NCBI RefSeq assembly: GCF_009937955.1
Contig: NZ_AP018439.1
Span: 2,170,001 to 2,234,000, forward strand
Length of the DNA stretch: 64,000 nt
Direction: 5' to 3'
Source: Undibacterium sp. KW1
Lineage (GTDB): Bacteria; Pseudomonadota; Gammaproteobacteria; Burkholderiales; Burkholderiaceae_D
The stretch's first letter is position 1; each line of letters opens with the position of its first letter. Below are positions 39,312 to 47,300 of this stretch, in pieces. Under the pieces are notes generated by a model. That model searched no databases. It worked only from the letters and a program-made list of their open reading frames with translations, and had not been told where the DNA came from. The position numbers and the translations under genes were made by a program.

Positions 39312-39554
39312 TCAATCTTCCCAGATTGTGGTCGCACCGCGATTTACCCAGATGCGCTTTGAATCGTTTTCTGCACTGAGCTCCTGGACCCATTCGCCGG
39401 CAACAGCATTTTTACCAAACTTGCTGGAAGTGTAGTAGCTGATCCCCTTGTATACAATTGAAACCGCTTGGCCGTTATGAAAATCTACTTCTGCGGTTTG
39501 ATGGCCGATACTTCTGCCATTTAAATCGAATGCTGGGGCGGTAATATGTTGCAT
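39312..39554 (-). CDS. Hypothetical 80-residue protein
   Basis: Starts at ATG 39554 with AAAGGAACC upstream. Predicted mostly beta (AEVDFHNGQAVSIVYKGISYYTSS). No family recognised. Its leader carries the operator/hairpin module shared with the gene at 40264, so the two are probably co-regulated. Confidence 0.6.
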   Translation of the reverse strand: MQHITAPAFDLNGRSIGHQTAEVDFHNGQAVSIVYKGISYYTSSKFGKNAVAGEWVQELSAENDSKRIWVNRGATTIWED

Positions 39555-39559
39555 CGTTT

Positions 39560-39649
39560 GGTTCCTTTCGTTTGAGACCGATTCGTCGGTTGGCGCTAAA
39601 CAGTGTTGTGCTGTCTATGTGTTAATAATAGTCTCAATTTGAGACTATT
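39560..39649 (-). promoter_or_regulatory. Operator-leader module, copy 1
   Basis: Palindrome 39627-39649 with two 11-base arms AATAGTCTCAA around a single T, overlapping a TATTAT -10 box on the minus strand; downstream, a 5'-UTR hairpin ACCGACGAATCGGT (39577-39590 on the minus strand) and the ribosome-binding site. The same arrangement occurs at 40501-40591. Confidence 0.75.
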
Positions 39650-39668
39650 GCAAGCGGGTAAAGAAAAT

Positions 39669-39857
39669 TTATTTTTCCTCTGTCCACGGCGCAAGACCGT
39701 TTGCAATCGCGGCGCATGCCAGGCCAATGTGAAAAGGGATGCTGCTGCCAGCGATATACCTGGCGTAAGTGGCTCGACTGACTCCCAGGGCCTTTGCGGC
39801 GCTATCATAGGTTAGCTTCATTGTGGCCTGCCAGGCGATTAAGTCTTTAGTCTTCAT
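39669..39857 (-). CDS. Small Cro/CI-like helix-turn-helix protein
   Basis: A 62-residue protein: MTYDS-type helix then AAKALGVSRATYARYIAGSSIP, a classic helix-turn-helix, followed by a short tail ending WTEEK. Overlaps the upstream gene by 11 bases (same operon). It is adjacent to a TAGTCTCA palindrome and is the best local candidate for the protein that binds it. Confidence 0.65.
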   Translation of the reverse strand: MKTKDLIAWQATMKLTYDSAAKALGVSRATYARYIAGSSIPFHIGLACAAIANGLAPWTEEK

Positions 39858-40233
39858 CGTCCCCCCCTAATAGTCCCATAGCGTCATCTCTCAGCAGACG
39901 GTTAATGATCGCGTCATCGCATGCCTTTCTAAGCGTTTCCGGTTCTGGTTTGGGATCGAGCCAAACAAAATCGGACATGGCCACGCCATGAGTCTGGCAC
40001 ACATATATTTCTTTTAATCCATCTGGCATTAAGCCAACGGTGCTAACTAGAGGTATTTCGTTTTTGTGACCGTCAGCAGGATGGTTATCTTGTCTCAGTC
40101 GGCAGATGAACCGAGGGTAACGGGTATGAGTTAGAAATTCGTCCGTGCCAAGACAAACATCACTTTCATCGGAAGTGGCCGTACCCCAAATGAATTGGGG
40201 TAGCTTGTTGAATGCTGAATTTTTAGATGACAT
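39847..40233 (-). CDS. Hypothetical 128-residue protein
   Basis: Starts at ATG 40233. Contains a Cys/Arg segment (YPRFICRLRQDNHPADGHKNE) and an acidic C-terminus. No family recognised. Overlaps the downstream HTH gene and lies 31 bases after the gene at 40264-40500, so all three minus-strand genes probably form one transcript from the promoter near 40580. Confidence 0.5.
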   Translation of the reverse strand: MSSKNSAFNKLPQFIWGTATSDESDVCLGTDEFLTHTRYPRFICRLRQDNHPADGHKNEIPLVSTVGLMPDGLKEIYVCQTHGVAMSDFVWLDPKPEPETLRKACDDAIINRLLRDDAMGLLGGDDED

Positions 40234-40263
40234 GGTGTATGGCCCCGTTTCGGGGCCAGGTGG

Positions 40264-40500
40264 TTAATTGACTAACAGGGAGGAAAAAGATGGCTGCGTA
40301 ACGTTAAAACCGACTTGCCTTAGTTGCGCTGCCGCTGTTTGGGCTAATGCCGCACAATAGTCTCTGTGCAAGTTCTCATTGAATTCTATGGCGCCATCTT
40401 CAATACGAACGATCCAATCTAGCGCTGCAACACCTAGTTTCCATTGGGGTAATTCATAAACATCTGGGATTGCATTAAAAATTTGTTGCTTGGTAATCAT
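40264..40500 (-). CDS. Hypothetical 78-residue protein
   Basis: ATG 40500 with GAAAGGAAAATC upstream, giving MITKQQIFNAIPDVYELPQW; an upstream extension of 14 codons is possible but runs into the leader hairpin. Mostly helical; no family recognised. First gene after operator-leader module 2. Confidence 0.6.
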   Translation of the reverse strand: MITKQQIFNAIPDVYELPQWKLGVAALDWIVRIEDGAIEFNENLHRDYCAALAQTAAAQLRQVGFNVTQPSFSSLLVN

Positions 40501-40591
40501 GATTTTCCTTTCGTTTGGGACCGAATCGTCGGTTGGCGTCAATCAGTACTTGGCAGTTAATTTTTTAGATTATAGTCTCAATATGAGACTA
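40501..40591 (-). promoter_or_regulatory. Operator-leader module, copy 2
   Basis: 19-bp palindrome TAGTCTCA-ATA-TGAGACTA (40573-40591) adjoining a perfect TATAAT -10 box on the minus strand, then the ACCGACGATTCGGT hairpin (40520-40533) and AAAGGA. It shares about 30 nearly identical leader bases with copy 1. Confidence 0.78.
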
Positions 40592-40912
40592 ATGGAAGCA
40601 AATTGATATTGTTCTTTGGTAATATTGACTGTTTTTTAAACTAGGCAAGGTGGTGTTCATTGGTAAGCATCGTTTTCGTTAATTCGATATGAACATGCAG
40701 CCGACATGCAATTTAGCTGCTTTTTGTGGATATAATTCGCGACCCCGATACACTCAATTCTTAGGTCTCGTGCATTCTAGAACACAGGCAAGCCTATTGG
40801 TGACCAAAGTCCCAACGATTTCCAACTGAAATCAAGGAGTAGTGGTGGGTTCGGGTGTTCGAATGTGAGAATTCAAAAATTATAATAGCTGTATCCAACA
40901 TGGAATATTAAG
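40592..40912. other. AT-rich intergenic region before the methyltransferase, nothing recognised
   Basis: About 320 bases without a supportable gene or hairpin; must contain the promoter of the restriction-modification operon. Confidence 0.5.
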
Positions 40913-42574
40913 ATGCCGACACTGACTTGGGTAGGAAAAGACAAGGTGGTTAATCACCATCATGAAGTACCATTTCGCGTGTTGAATAAGCAGTATAGTT
41001 TTAGTCAGCCTTCAAGCCATAAGGACCATCAGAAAGATCAGTTGCAGCTTTACAGCTCACCAAAATCTTCAAGCAATTCGCAAGCTAATTCTGTAAATAA
41101 CCGGATAATCCATGGCGACAATCTCGAAGCATTGAAGAGTTTGCTTCCCGAATTTGAAGGGAAAGTAGATTGTATTTACATTGATCCTCCGTACAACACC
41201 GGCAATGAGGCTTGGGTCTATAACGATGCTGTAAATGATCCGAAGATAAAGAAATGGTTGGGGCAAGTTGTAGGCAAGGAAGGAGAGGATCTATCAAGGC
41301 ATGATAAATGGCTGTGTATGATGTATCCGCGACTTAAGCTACTTCAGCGGTTGTTATCAAGTAATGGTTTTTTCTTTGTGAGTATTGATGCATTCGAATT
41401 CGGTCATTTAAAGGTATTGCTAGACGAGATCTTTGGTGTGCAGAATTTTCGAAATTGCATAGCCGTCCGCCGTGGTGTAAAAAATGTTCAGTCTCAATTC
41501 GATGAGTTGCAGGCACTTTCATTGGGGCATGAATATATTTTTCTATATTCAAAAAATACATCTTCAAAATTACCTAAGCTAACAAAAGCACACGATGAAG
41601 TTAAGGCGGGCAAGTGGGATACGTTCTGGAGAGGTACCGATCGGCCTACCATGCGCTACGAAATTTTTGGTGTAAATCCCCCTTCTGGTCAATGGCGATG
41701 GGAGAACGGAAGAACAAGCAGAGCAATAAATAACTACTTGGATTTCAAAGCCAACCACGCTCAACATATTTCAATAGATGATTTTTTCCTAGATCGCCTT
41801 CAAGCGACAAATGAGAAGTTGGATTTTGTTCGATTGAGCGAAAATGGAGTTGTTCAGTATTATGTGCCTCCGCAGGGAAGTAAGCTCGCTAATGACCAAT
41901 GGATGGATATTACGCTTTCAGGAGCATTTACTGATTTTGATACGGAAAAGAATGTTGAAGTCCTTGATCGTATTGTTGGATGGATCACTGGCGAGAATCC
42001 AAATGCAATCATTCTCGACTCATTCGCTGGGTCAGGTACCACTGCGCATGCGGTTCTGAATCTAAATGCAAAAGATGGCGGCAATCGTCGCTTTATCTTG
42101 GTTGAAACTATGGACTATGCGGAAACCATGACAGCACAACGTGTTCGACGCGTCATGACTGGCTACGGGGAAGGCAGTAAATCAGTACCTGGACTCGGTG
42201 GTAGTTTTGATTTTTACACCATTGGCGAACCAATTTTTCTAGATGATGACAATTTCAATGAGTCGATCGGCATTAGTGTAATTCGGGATTATGTTGCCTT
42301 CACTGAAGGGATCTTAGAATCTGACCGAGTAGGGCAAGACAATCCTTATTCACCACATCTGCTGGGCTTAAATAGTGAAATAGCTTGGTTGTTTAACTAT
42401 GAGTTGGATAAGGTTACAGTGCTCGATCTACATTATCTGGCAGGGATACGTTTCGGGTTAAAAAAGCCGCAGTTTTCCATCATTTATGCCGATCGTTGTC
42501 TATTGGACGAAGCATTCATGACCAAACATGGAATTAGTTTTAAAAAAATTCCACGCGACATTACACGATTTTAA
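40913..42574 (+). CDS. Type III restriction-modification DNA methyltransferase (Mod)
   Basis: A 553-residue beta-class N6-adenine methyltransferase: catalytic DPPY at 91-94 (YIDPPYNTGNEAW) precedes the AdoMet-binding FAGSGTT motif at 371-375, and the ~275-residue insert between them is the target recognition domain. In type III systems Mod recognises an asymmetric site and forms the complex with Res. The C-terminal ~130 residues are the usual Mod tail. The Res gene starts 9 bases downstream, so the two form an operon. AT-rich composition indicates acquired DNA. No repeat tract for phase variation is seen in the gene. Confidence 0.92.
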   Translation: MPTLTWVGKDKVVNHHHEVPFRVLNKQYSFSQPSSHKDHQKDQLQLYSSPKSSSNSQANSVNNRIIHGDNLEALKSLLPEFEGKVDCIYIDPPYNTGNEAWVYNDAVNDPKIKKWLGQVVGKEGEDLSRHDKWLCMMYPRLKLLQRLLSSNGFFFVSIDAFEFGHLKVLLDEIFGVQNFRNCIAVRRGVKNVQSQFDELQALSLGHEYIFLYSKNTSSKLPKLTKAHDEVKAGKWDTFWRGTDRPTMRYEIFGVNPPSGQWRWENGRTSRAINNYLDFKANHAQHISIDDFFLDRLQATNEKLDFVRLSENGVVQYYVPPQGSKLANDQWMDITLSGAFTDFDTEKNVEVLDRIVGWITGENPNAIILDSFAGSGTTAHAVLNLNAKDGGNRRFILVETMDYAETMTAQRVRRVMTGYGEGSKSVPGLGGSFDFYTIGEPIFLDDDNFNESIGISVIRDYVAFTEGILESDRVGQDNPYSPHLLGLNSEIAWLFNYELDKVTVLDLHYLAGIRFGLKKPQFSIIYADRCLLDEAFMTKHGISFKKIPRDITRF

Positions 42575-42583
42575 AAAGAGATA

Positions 42584-45274
42584 ATGATGGATCTTAAACC
42601 TTATCAACAACGTGTGATTGATGATTTATGCGCGTTCCTGGCAAAATTGGAATCGTCGCGTCGAATAGATCGTGCGTTTCATGAACTATGGTCGGAACGT
42701 GGCGTAACTGCTATGGAGCGATACAAAAACAATGTGGCTGGTGTACCGCATGTTTGCGCAAAGGTACCTACCGCCGGAGGTAAAACCTACATTGCGGTCA
42801 ATGCGCTAAAGCCAATATTTGAAGCATTTCGCCGCCATAACCCTAAACGCCCAACTTTCGTTGTGTGGCTGGTACCGTCATTAACTATCCTTGACCAAAC
42901 AGTTGGAGCTCTTTCAGATAAAGATCATCCATACCGCAAGCGCTTAAACGCACTATTTCGAAACAAAGTAGAAATTTACGAAAAAAAGGATTTACTGCAG
43001 GGAGCGGGGTTTTCTTTAGACACCGTCCGTGAGCAGTTGTCTATTGTAGTCATGAGTTTCGATTCACTTCGGGCAAAAAACAAAGAAGATAGAAAAATAT
43101 TTCAGGATAACGGCTATCTTGCATCATTTCTAAATGACGATGATGAGGCAAGTATGGATTTTCTTTTGCCGCAACACGACGCGTCTTCTTTGATTAATGT
43201 TATTCGTAGAATGAAGCCAGTAGTTGTCGTTGATGAGAGTCATAACGCCGAGACAAAGCTGTCGGTGGATATGCTTAACGACCTGAATCCACACTTTATA
43301 TTTGACCTCACAGCAACACCAAAAAATAATAGTAATATCATTAGCTTTGTCGATGCTATGCAGCTTAAAAAGTACAATATGGTGAAGTTGCCAGTAATTG
43401 TAGCGAACCGTAAAGACAAAAATGAAGTTATTGAAGCTGCATTGATACTTCGGCGGCAGTTGGAGTCGATTGCCATTGAAGAGGAGACGAAGGGCGGAAA
43501 AAAAATACGTCCGATAGTGCTATTTCAAGCGCAGCCGAAAACCGCAGACGACAACACCACGTTTGAAAAGATTAAGCAGACGTTAATTGATCTAAAAATA
43601 CCGGAAGAGCAAATTAAGATAAAGACGGCGAATGTCAATGAATTAAAAGCAATTGACTTGATGGCCGACGACTGTCAAGTTCGGTTCATTATCACCATTA
43701 ATGCCCTAAAAGAGGGGTGGGACTGTCCCAACGCTTATATTCTTGCCGCATTGGGTGATAAATCATCTGCAGTTGATGTCGAGCAAATCCTTGGGCGTAT
43801 CCTTCGAATGCCTCATGTGCGTAAACACGGTAACGATTTACTCAATATGAGTTATGTGTTCACAGCTAGCAATCGTTTTGCTGAGACACTTGATAATGTC
43901 GTTAAGGCTCTGAATCGATCTGGCTTCTCCGATAGAGATTATCGCTCTTTAAATATGGACGATGCAGCATCGAGAAACGATCTTCAATTGCCAGGACAAG
44001 GTCAAAAGCCAGACGATCTGTTTAGCCGAGAACATGCAGCAGCTCATACTAGTAATAAGGCACATGATGCTGAAAACGATACAGAAATCGACATTGCAAA
44101 AGTTGCTGCAACATTAAAGCAGGCTGAATTACAAGGTGATCTGTGCACTGATCAGGCTATTTCGACAAATGTAAATACTTTTGTGGATTCGATCACAGCG
44201 CAGGCCAGCGCCGAAAATCATGCGTATGAGGAAGCCGCAAAAGGTACTGAAACTGACAGCTTGCCTTTCGAACTGGAAACAAAAATGAATAAGCACCGTT
44301 TGAAGGACTTGTTCCGCGAAGATGCATTGAGTCTAAAACTTCCGCAGTTCTTTATTAAAGTGGAAACCGGCGGTTTTTTTAACGAGGACGAGGAATTTCA
44401 ACTGGTTGAACGAGATCATTTGTTGAAAGAGTTTAAGTTAAGCAATTTGGATGCAACTATAAATTTTGCTGGTGTAGATAGTGAAATGTATAAGGTTGAT
44501 CTAGAGCAAATTGGTGAGGAAGAATATGCTCCAAAGCCATTTAAGATTGATAAAAAAAATCGTCAGCGATTTAACGGAATCATCCTCTCTCAATCACGTG
44601 ATATGCAAATATTGAGTTTGACGAATCGACTGTTTGACCTAATTGGGAATCTTTATCCGATTGACGATAATGATGCCAAGCGATATCTGGCCCGTATAAT
44701 CGAGGAAATGGATGAGGAACAAATTAGAGATTGCCTCGACCGAGATGTGGCGTATGTTAAAAAAATTCGACAAAAAATTGATTCGCTTGCAAATGTTCAT
44801 GCAAAAAAACAATTCCATGATTTGTTAGATGTAGAGAAAATTTCTACGCGACCATATTACTCATTGCCAGATAGCATAGCGCCAAGCGCAAATGCGCCAG
44901 CAATTCCCAGAAGCCTGTATGTTACGGAAGCATCGATTGGTAATTTCGAGAGGCATATAATTAATGAAATAGCTGATCTAGAGAACATTCTCTGGTGGCA
45001 TCGTAATCTATCGAAAGGGAAAGGATTTCGTATCAACGGCTTCATCAATCACTACGCCGACTTTATTTTGAGGACGAAGTCAGGAAGAATCATCATTCTT
45101 GAGACGAAAGGTGACGATCGTGATAATTCCGACTCGGAATTTAAATTGGAGCTTGGAAAGCTTTGGGAAAGTAAGATTGGGGGCGCGTATAAATATATGA
45201 TGGTTTTTGAGACTAATCCTATCCCTGGTGCAGAAAATTTATCAGACGCACTTAAGAAACTTTCGCAGCTTTGA
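42584..45274 (+). CDS. Type III restriction endonuclease subunit (Res), helicase-nuclease
   Basis: An 896-residue SF2 helicase-nuclease. Walker A PTAGGKTY (Lys67), DExH-type box DESH (217-220), motif VI VEQILGRILRMP (Gln401) and LKEGWDCPNAY define the motor; the C-terminal endonuclease has D826 ... E840-T-K842 (ILETKGDD), a PD-(D/E)xK site. ATP-dependent translocation and cleavage require Mod. Full-length and apparently intact, so the system is expected to be active as anti-phage defence. Confidence 0.92.
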   Translation: MMDLKPYQQRVIDDLCAFLAKLESSRRIDRAFHELWSERGVTAMERYKNNVAGVPHVCAKVPTAGGKTYIAVNALKPIFEAFRRHNPKRPTFVVWLVPSLTILDQTVGALSDKDHPYRKRLNALFRNKVEIYEKKDLLQGAGFSLDTVREQLSIVVMSFDSLRAKNKEDRKIFQDNGYLASFLNDDDEASMDFLLPQHDASSLINVIRRMKPVVVVDESHNAETKLSVDMLNDLNPHFIFDLTATPKNNSNIISFVDAMQLKKYNMVKLPVIVANRKDKNEVIEAALILRRQLESIAIEEETKGGKKIRPIVLFQAQPKTADDNTTFEKIKQTLIDLKIPEEQIKIKTANVNELKAIDLMADDCQVRFIITINALKEGWDCPNAYILAALGDKSSAVDVEQILGRILRMPHVRKHGNDLLNMSYVFTASNRFAETLDNVVKALNRSGFSDRDYRSLNMDDAASRNDLQLPGQGQKPDDLFSREHAAAHTSNKAHDAENDTEIDIAKVAATLKQAELQGDLCTDQAISTNVNTFVDSITAQASAENHAYEEAAKGTETDSLPFELETKMNKHRLKDLFREDALSLKLPQFFIKVETGGFFNEDEEFQLVERDHLLKEFKLSNLDATINFAGVDSEMYKVDLEQIGEEEYAPKPFKIDKKNRQRFNGIILSQSRDMQILSLTNRLFDLIGNLYPIDDNDAKRYLARIIEEMDEEQIRDCLDRDVAYVKKIRQKIDSLANVHAKKQFHDLLDVEKISTRPYYSLPDSIAPSANAPAIPRSLYVTEASIGNFERHIINEIADLENILWWHRNLSKGKGFRINGFINHYADFILRTKSGRIIILETKGDDRDNSDSEFKLELGKLWESKIGGAYKYMMVFETNPIPGAENLSDALKKLSQL

Positions 45275-45322
45275 TTTTATTGAATTAAAAAAAAACTGCG
45301 AGGTGTATCTGTTTCGCAAGAA

Positions 45323-46594
45323 CTACCTGCAAACCGGAAAGTCATCCCAAGTCGTCGTATAGGACGGCGACTTGGCCTCCATCCTCATTTTCCACGAATG
45401 CCTACTACCATCCTGGCTTAGCTTCAAAGTACCTTTACCATATCGCCTGTTGACCTGATCCAGCACGTCCATTAGTTCAGGTTTTTCCTTCGCCTCAGAA
45501 AACATGTCGCCCTGGTACGTCGTTGTCGGGGAAATTTCACTTAGGATCACCCCAGCCTTTTTGTACTCGTATCCTTGCTTGAAAATACTGTTCAGTGCAG
45601 CCATTGCATAGCGTTGCAGCGTGATGGTGTTGCAAGTTGGCTGAACCAATGGAACAGCAATACATGGGTTGTATTGCGGCAGCTCGGTTCTGAAACGGTT
45701 GGTCTGTATGAATACCTGCAACATGCCAGCTATGGAGTCTTGGTCCCGCAGCTTGCGGGCAGCGTTGCTGACGAAGTGGGCGAGGGCGTCCTGTAGATCT
45801 TCGATTGCTGTGACGTTCTTGCCAAAGCTGCGGCTGTTGATGATTTGTTTCTTCGCTGGTGCGGCCTCGTCCAGCTCAATGCATGTCTCCCCCCGTAGTT
45901 CTCTGATCGTCTTTTCCATCACGACTCCAAACTTATTGCGCAGGCTGGCCACGTCACTATCCCGAAGCTGCAACACGGTATCGATGCCGTAGGCGCTCAA
46001 GGATGCAGTCAGCTTGCGACCTATGCCCCAAACTTCTTCTACCGGGAGATTTTTAAGTACGCTGTCCACCTGGTTCGATGAAAGCAGATTGAAATTAAAA
46101 ACACCGGCAGACCGTGGATGCCGCTTCGCCATGAAGTTCGCCAGCTTTGCCAGGGTTTTGGATTGCCCCACACCCACGCAAACCGGGATGCCGGTGTCTG
46201 TCATGACCTTCTGACGCATCGCTCTTGTGCGCGCCACGATGTCATCAAAGCCAGTCAGGTCCAGAAACGACTCATCAATACTATAGACCTCATGGACTGG
46301 CGAGTATTCTGCCAATATGGACATCACCCGGTTACTCAAATCAGCGTACAGGGCATAGTTGCTGCTGAATACCGCGATGTTATGCTTCTTGACCAGGTCA
46401 GCCACTTCAAAGATCGGGCCACCCATCTTGATACCGAGGGCCTTCGCCTCCTGGCTGCGACTTACGGCACACCCGTCATTATTGCTGAGCACGACCACAG
46501 GCCGGTTCAACAGATCCGGGCGAAACAGGCGCTCACAGGAAACATAGAAATTATTGCAGTCAATGAGGGCAATGCTGCGCGGCCCGGCATCCAT
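45323..46594 (-). CDS. umuC: DNA polymerase V catalytic subunit (UmuC)
   Basis: A 423-residue Y-family translesion polymerase. [17 protein letters not shown] and [10 protein letters not shown] carry the catalytic acidic residues, followed by the helix-hairpin-helix region ([12 protein letters not shown]) and the little-finger domain; the C-terminal DUF4113-like region ends [17 protein letters not shown]. Start 10 bases after umuD; operon under a LexA box. A decayed second copy of its 3' half is at 51266-51951. Confidence 0.95.
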   Translation of the reverse strand: MDAGPRSIALIDCNNFYVSCERLFRPDLLNRPVVVLSNNDGCAVSRSQEAKALGIKMGGPIFEVADLVKKHNIAVFSSNYALYADLSNRVMSILAEYSPVHEVYSIDESFLDLTGFDDIVARTRAMRQKVMTDTGIPVCVGVGQSKTLAKLANFMAKRHPRSAGVFNFNLLSSNQVDSVLKNLPVEEVWGIGRKLTASLSAYGIDTVLQLRDSDVASLRNKFGVVMEKTIRELRGETCIELDEAAPAKKQIINSRSFGKNVTAIEDLQDALAHFVSNAARKLRDQDSIAGMLQVFIQTNRFRTELPQYNPCIAVPLVQPTCNTITLQRYAMAALNSIFKQGYEYKKAGVILSEISPTTTYQGDMFSEAKEKPELMDVLDQVNRRYGKGTLKLSQDGSRHSWKMRMEAKSPSYTTTWDDFPVCR

Positions 46595-46603
46595 GCTTAA
46601 TCC

Positions 46604-47029
46604 TCAGATGTTGGTAAGCCGGTGCAGGTTAAAAGTAACCACACCCCAGATCCGCAGCTCCTGCCCGTCCTTAAACAAGATTTCAGGGAAAGCAGGATTC
46701 TCTGCAAGCAGCTTGATGACCTGGCCGCGCTTGTACAAACGCTTTACGCAAAATTCTTCATCGACAATTGCCAGCACAATCTGATTGTGCGCCGGCACAA
46801 TCGAGCGGTCCACAATCAGGGTGTCACCGTCATAAATCCCAATATCCCGCATCGATTCGCCGCTTACCCTAAACAGAAAGCTGGCATTCTCATTGAGCAG
46901 CAAATGCTCATTCAGATTGATTCGACCCTGGGCGTAGTCAGCCGCAGGGGAGGGGAAGCCAGCCTGCACGGATGTACCGAATAGGGTTAATGGCGTTGCA
47001 ATCGTTGAAATGGAGAGAGGTGCGTTCAT
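46604..47029 (-). CDS. umuD: Polymerase V accessory protein UmuD
   Basis: A 141-residue LexA-like self-cleaving protein; cleavage site Ala23-Gly24 (VQAGFPSP), catalytic Ser59 (SGESMRD) and Lys96 (FCVKRLYKR). RecA-stimulated cleavage to UmuD' activates polymerase V. First gene of the island's umuDC operon. Confidence 0.94.
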   Translation of the reverse strand: MNAPLSISTIATPLTLFGTSVQAGFPSPAADYAQGRINLNEHLLLNENASFLFRVSGESMRDIGIYDGDTLIVDRSIVPAHNQIVLAIVDEEFCVKRLYKRGQVIKLLAENPAFPEILFKDGQELRIWGVVTFNLHRLTNI

Positions 47030-47038
47030 GAATTTATG

Positions 47039-47054
47039 CTGTATATGTAATCAG
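47039..47054 (-). promoter_or_regulatory. LexA box of umuDC
   Basis: CTGTATATGTAATCAG, 9 bases upstream of umuD, close to the chromosomal lexA boxes; predicts control of the island operon by the host LexA. Confidence 0.85.
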
Positions 47055-47099
47055 TATAAATAGCATGTTAGGTAAGAGCAAGGGGATATTGGCCTGAAA

Positions 47100-47300
47100 A
47101 TGAGGTTGATACTTAAGCAAGGTATCGATGAGCGTCACCCAGCGATTGTGGACATGCTCAATGAGTTCAAATCGCGCTACACTTTGTTAGACAACATGAG
47201 TCGTAAAACTGCTGAGGCGGTGATAGTCATCACGATCGCTTTGCTAGCGTATTCTGTTGCATTTTTATTTGAATTCGCGATAGATGAGGCAATCGATTGA
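47100..47300 (+). CDS. Small single-pass membrane protein upstream of the nuclease-helicase
   Basis: A 66-residue protein: soluble, charged N-terminus (about 1-40, LKQGIDERHPAIVDMLNEF), one TM helix (about 42-62, AVIVITIALLAYSVAFLF) and a short acidic tail. AGGGGA precedes the ATG. Its stop overlaps the TTG start of the next gene (TTGA), so the two are translationally coupled, suggesting a joint function. It is transcribed divergently from umuDC, with the LexA box in the shared interval, so SOS influence on this gene is possible. Confidence 0.65.
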   Translation: MRLILKQGIDERHPAIVDMLNEFKSRYTLLDNMSRKTAEAVIVITIALLAYSVAFLFEFAIDEAID

